Shown here in pieces: positions 59,980-64,000 of a DNA stretch of 64,000 bases. The DNA is taken from positions 1 through 64,000 of the forward strand of contig NZ_LWHG01000034.1 of assembly GCF_001625445.1 (NCBI RefSeq), written 5' to 3'. The position numbers and the translations under genes were made by a program. Position 1 is the stretch's first letter. Every line of letters starts with the position of its first letter. The notes below the pieces were generated by a model, which was not told the origin of the DNA, made no database searches, and saw nothing but the letters and a program-made list of their open reading frames with translations. The stretch is from Haladaptatus sp. R4 (GTDB taxonomy: Archaea; Halobacteriota; Halobacteria; Halobacteriales; Haladaptataceae).

Positions 59980-60127
59980 ATATCCCCACATCTCATTCGA
60001 ATTAAATATGTTTGGCGGTGGTCGGTCGCCCCGGGCGGAATCCGAACGGACGAACTCCGCCAGTTCGTCCGTTTCCCTGACAGGGTTTCACCGGTCGTAA
60101 CGTCGTTTTTCCGAAAGTAGTCCGACC

Positions 60128-60328
60128 CTACAGCGTTTCGAGCGAGAAGTTGGCGAGGCGGAGCGTCCCGTATTCGATCGATCGGCGACCGAACGCGCGG
60201 CACGGGAGGACGGCACCACCGACGACGACGGTGAGGGCGGCGACGATCACACCGACGGCGCGCGGCCGCCGGATGGGACGTCCACACGGACAAGTTATCC
60301 GATTAGTCAGCTCGGTACTTCGATTCAC
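60128..60328 (-). CDS. Possible small membrane protein
   Basis: 66 codons from a GTG start: NRSTELTNRITCPCGRPIRR then a hydrophobic stretch VGVIVAALTVVVGGAVLP and a polar tail. A TATTATA box lies about 30 nt before the GTG. No family recognised. Confidence 0.35.
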   Translation of the reverse strand: MNRSTELTNRITCPCGRPIRRPRAVGVIVAALTVVVGGAVLPCRAFGRRSIEYGTLRLANFSLETL

Positions 60329-60553
60329 ACCGTCCCTGTCGGGTGGTTATCGGGCGTATAATAAAGAGAGATGAGGTATCATATTGATTTGATGAGCACC
60401 TTTGAAATCAACTGGCGGCGGGCGGGACACGAAGCGAGCCAGGCGGACGGCGAAACGAAGCACGCTGACGAAGAGGAGACGTCCCGTCGGTCCTATTCAC
60501 TCCGTGCCCTGCTTCCCGGTCCGTACGTTCGCTATCCGAAGAAGTGAGGAGGA

Positions 60554-61572
60554 TTACCGCTCGCCGTGCCAGTCGAGCACCGTCGCCGCCCACGTGTAGC
60601 CGGTTCCGGCCGCGAGGAAGCAAACGACGTCCCCCGCCTCCAGTAGGTCGTTTTCGAGTCCCGCATCGAGTGCGAGTATCTGATCCACGCTTTGGACGTG
60701 TCCGAACTCGTCCAGATAGTAGTTTTCCGCGTCGAGCGTCGAACAGAGGTAGTCGTGGAACGACCGCTTCATGTGCGTGAGCGCCACGAAATCCAACTCG
60801 TCCCGCTCGTAGTCCGACCGCGAGAGCGCGGTGTCGGCCACAGAGAGGAAGTTGTCGAGGCTCACCTCCGCCAGTCGCTCCTTCATGCCGTCCGGGTCGG
60901 CACGTCCAAGGTGTGAAGGCCCGCCCGCACCGTCGCCTCGCTCGACAGGTTGCGCGACCCGCCCGCGGGCATGACGACGTCCTCGGAAAAACTGCCGTCC
61001 GTGACGGCGGCGCTCTCACGAACCGTGGCGAGCGGGTCCTCCGGTGACGCTTCGAGCACCATTGCACACGCGCCGCTCCCGAAGTTGAACATAAACGAGG
61101 AGTCCTCGTTCCCGTAGTCCACGAGGTCCTCCTCCCGACTCGCGGAGACGAGCAGGATTCGTTCGACGTGGTCCGCGACGAGCATCGACTTCGCCTGCCG
61201 GATGGCGATAGGCGCGCCAGCACAGAGCGCGTAGCTCTCGCTGGCGAACGCGCCATCGGCACCGATTCGCTCCGCGACGTTCGCGGCGGCGCTCCAGACG
61301 ACGAAGTCCTTGAACTCGCTGCCGTGATACAGCACGGCGTCGAGTTCCGACGCCTCGATTTCGGCGCAATCGAGCGCTTTCACTGCGGCGTTCACGCACA
61401 TGTCCGTCGCGTGGTCGCCGTCGGGCGGACAGACGTGCTTTTCACGCACGCCCATCTTCTCGACGACGACGTCCTCGGGAATGCCGCTCTCGCGGGCGAT
61501 TTCTGCGCCCGTCACGGTGTTCTCGGGGACGTAGAGTCCGTAGCCGGTGAGTCCGACGGTCGTATCCGTCAT
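60554..61572 (-). CDS. KASIII-like (3-oxoacyl-ACP synthase III) thiolase-fold enzyme
   Basis: About 339 residues. VGLTGYGLYVPENTVTGAEI starts the family; the catalytic Cys is in YALCAGAPIAI, the His in ALTHMKRSFHD and the GTGYTW loop near the end. A frameshift near 60890 joins HTLDVP to MKERLAEVSLDNF. The ATG overlaps the LivM stop (ATGA), so it belongs to the liv operon, an odd partner. Archaea lack typical fatty-acid synthesis, so condensation of a branched acyl-CoA or another role is possible. Confidence 0.8.
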
Positions 61573-62793
61573 CGTAAATACCTCCGAACGTGTTCGGGAA
61601 GTGTCTTCGCAACCGGACCGCCGAGGCGGTCACGCAGGGTGCCGAGCAGTCCGTCGGGGACGAAGAGCACGAACAGCACGAACAGCGCGCCGACGTACAG
61701 GTCGGCGTGGCCGTTCAGGAACGTCTCGATGGCTCCCTGGACCGTCAACCCGTTGTAAATCTCGGTTCCCATCGTTCCCGCGCCGAGGTGGGTCCTGAGG
61801 TACGGCAGGAGTCCGCCGCCCTCGCCCGCCTTCGAGAGGAACTCGCGGAACGTCTCGTCGAACAACTGCCCGTACAGCGGTCCGGCGAGCGTTCCGAACC
61901 CGCCGATGATCGATGCCAACAGCGCGTCCCCGGCCACGAGGAAGTTGAACGACCCGTCGGGCGACACGTTTCGCTGGTAACCTGCGAGCAGGCCGCCCGC
62001 GACGGCCGCGAAGAACGCGCTGATGGCGAACGCGCCGAGTTTGTAGCGGAAGGTGTCGTAGCCCACCGCAATCGCGCGCTCCTCGTTCTCGCGGATGGCG
62101 ATCATCACTTTTCCGAACGGCGAGTGGATGATTCGCTGCATGGCGAAGTAGCAGACGAGCACCACCAGACCGACTATGTAGTAGGACACCTCGGTCTGCC
62201 CGAGGTGGACGAATCCCAACGTCACCTCGTCGCCGGTCAACGACCCGATGGCGAGGTTCAGCGCATCGACGCCCGGCACGCCGACGTTGAGACCATTCGC
62301 GCCGCTCAGGAAGATTCCGTCGTGCGGGTTCGACCCGACGTAGTCCCACCCGCTGATGAAGACGTACAACACCTGCGCGAAGCCAAGGGTGATCATGGCG
62401 AAGTAGACGCCCGTCAGTCGGAACGACACCGCCCCGATTGCCAGCGCGAGCGAGACGCCACGAGTCCGCCGACGACCAGCGAATCATGAACGGCGTGTTC
62501 GACGGCAGGAACGGGACCTTGTCGTTCGCGGTGAGGACGACGAAGTACGCGCCGGTGCCGTAGAACGCGGCGTGGCCGAACGACAGGTAGCCGGTGTAGC
62601 CGCTGATGAAGTCGAACGACATGGCGAACAGGCCGAAGTAGAACACCGGAATCATCGTCTCGACCTGCGGGAGGACCGTCGCCGCCTCCGTCCCGAACGG
62701 CGAGTTCACCAACAGCGTGTAGATTCCGGGATAGGCCGCGAGGACGAGGATGACGGCGAAGTGGACGGTGTGGTCGCGGGCATACTCCGCCAC
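61569..62793 (-). CDS. livM: Branched-chain amino-acid ABC permease LivM
   Basis: About 410 residues with multiple membrane helices. FDFISGYTGYLSFGHAAFYG and IRENEERAIAVGYDTFRYKL are the LivM signatures. Two small frameshifts near 62495 and 62460. Start uncertain: GTG 62793 is used, but coding-like sequence (STETGTDGQTVSRETDTSW) extends upstream to an ATT at 62853 without a standard start, so an indel may hide the true ATG. Confidence 0.8.
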
Positions 62794-62848
62794 CCACGAG
62801 GTGTCCGTTTCCCTCGATACCGTTTGTCCGTCGGTCCCGGTTTCGGTG

Positions 62849-63884
62849 CTAATGGCCCCCCACCTCCTCGACGCCGAACAGTCCCTGCGGGCGCAGAACC
62901 AACACGACCACGAGGATGAGGAAGACAGTCATCTCCGGCAGTCCGGCGAAGTCGATGGCGTTGACGAACCACCACGACATCACCGCATCGACCAACCCGA
63001 CAATCAGTGCGGCGACGACGGTCCCCCGGAACGTTCCGACTCACGACGATGACGACGACGAACGCCGGAAGCAACGCTTGTCGAAGCGACCGAACGCTCG
63101 CACCCCATTTCGGATCCCACATCAGCAGGACGCCCGCGATTCCGGCCAATCCGGTGCCGAGCGCGAAGACGACGGTGAACACCCGGCGAACGTCGATGCC
63201 GAGCGCTTCGGTCATCTCCGCGTCCTCGCTGCCCGCTCGGATGACGAGGCCGTAGCGGGTCCGGGTCAGGAAGGCCCAGATTCCGGCGACCGTGAGGACG
63301 CCGAACGCGATTTCGAAGAGGGCGAGGCCGTTCACCGAAATCCCGGCGAAGCCGACCTGCGTGGTCAGGAATCCGGGTTTCGTTGCGAAGGCGTCCTGCC
63401 ACGCAGTCTGCGGTTGCATGCCGTAGAACTGGACGACGATGCGGGCGAGTTCGTCCAACACCAGCGTCAGCCCGAACGTCAACAGAATCTGGTACACCGG
63501 CGGTCTGTCGTACAGTTTGCGAATGAGGCCGACTTCGACGGTCGTCCCCAACCCGGCCAGCAGACCGAAGGTGACGACGACGGCGACGAAGAAGGCGCCC
63601 ATCTGGGTGAGCGAACTGCTCCCCGCCGAAACGAGCACGACCATTATCACCCCCCCGAGGTACGCGCCGAGCATCGTCAGCGACCCGTGGGCGAAGTTCA
63701 ACACGCCCATCAGGCCGAAGATGAGGGTCAGACCGCTCGCAATCATCACGTACAGCGCGGCCTTGGCGAGACCCTGAACGAACACCGACGCGAGGGTCGA
63801 TGGGTCGAGGAAGTCACCCAGTGCGCTGCCGAAGTTGGCAAGCGGGACGAGCGGAACGAGCGGAGCGACTGTTTGGAAAATCAT
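62849..63884 (-). CDS. livH: Branched-chain amino-acid ABC permease LivH
   Basis: About 345 residues. LTLIFGLMGVLNFAHGSLTM and RAGSEDAEMTEALGIDVRRV are the LivH signatures. A frameshift near 63045 moves the end (LILVVVLVLRPQGLFG) to another frame. Overlaps the ATPase stop by 4 bp. Confidence 0.85.
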
Positions 63885-64000
63885 GCGGAGAGATACCTCC
63901 TGAGTCGCTCGTCGTCCATCGAGACGTCGTTCGAGTCACCCGATTCGACGACGCGTCCGTTGTCCAACACGTAAAATCGGTCCGCGAGGTCGAGCGCCAG
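63881..64000 (-). CDS. livF: ABC ATP-binding protein LivF, C-terminal part
   Basis: The last 39 residues (ALDLADRFYVLDNGRVVESG and on, ending RRYLSA) of a branched-chain amino-acid ABC ATPase. The rest lies beyond the right edge. Its TGA overlaps the livH ATG, fitting a livF-livH-livM operon. Confidence 0.75.
   Translation of the reverse strand: MALDLADRFYVLDNGRVVESGDSNDVSMDDERLRRYLSA

Overview
The window looks like chromosome from a halophilic archaeon (class Halobacteria). The predicted proteins are rich in Asp and Glu, the third codon positions are GC-rich, and several genes have a TATA box about 25 nt upstream of the start codon, as in leaderless archaeal mRNAs. The gene families are typical of haloarchaea: BCCT transporters, Bat-type HTH, FilR1-like regulator, CRY-DASH photolyase. 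The genus cannot be fixed from the sequence alone; a Haladaptatus-like organism is only a guess. No rRNA, canonical tRNA, CRISPR array, insertion sequence or replication origin was recognised. About 40 apparent frameshifts break 28 otherwise well conserved genes, several in compensating pairs. I read these mainly as sequence or assembly indels and annotate the genes as single loci.

Region 1 (about 1.2-13.7 kb) is a compatible-solute catabolic block that resembles bacterial ectoine/hydroxyectoine degradation. It holds an M24 hydrolase very like ectoine hydrolase DoeA, an M20 amidohydrolase, a threonine-dehydratase-like PLP enzyme (EutB-like), RidA, two class III aminotransferases, an aldehyde dehydrogenase, a 2-hydroxyacid dehydrogenase and a BCCT transporter. 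A 14-bp box (TACACAA-NR-TTCGT) recurs at three promoters. Region 2 (13.8-26.6 kb) is acyl-CoA metabolism: four AMP-dependent acyl-CoA ligases, a PaaG-like isomerase/hydratase, a PaaI-like thioesterase, an acyl-CoA dehydrogenase, an iron-type alcohol dehydrogenase resembling hydroxyacid-oxoacid transhydrogenase, and a lactonase-like MBL enzyme. Near its end a 440-bp gene-free gap holds serial perfect hairpins and a tRNA-like cloverleaf.

Region 3 (26.8-36.0 kb) looks like a glycine betaine demethylation pathway. It holds a second BCCT transporter, Rieske oxygenase (betaine to dimethylglycine), dimethylglycine-dehydrogenase-like FAD/GcvT protein, monomeric sarcosine oxidase (to glycine) and a serine/threonine dehydratase. 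The Rieske and dehydrogenase start codons both abut the same TTGTCAC half-site.

Region 4 (36-56 kb) is mixed: regulators, a Cys-motif redox regulator divergent from a CPYC flavoprotein, oxidoreductases, a PHP hydrolase, a Tat-exported propeller-like protein, a nuclease, an aldolase, CRY-DASH photolyase, HAD phosphatase and a two-gene ABC exporter. Region 5 (56-64 kb) holds a DUF membrane protein, an RCK potassium channel, a SpoIIM-family protein, and a branched-chain amino-acid ABC operon (livF-livH-livM) that runs into a KASIII-like thiolase-fold enzyme and continues off the right edge.
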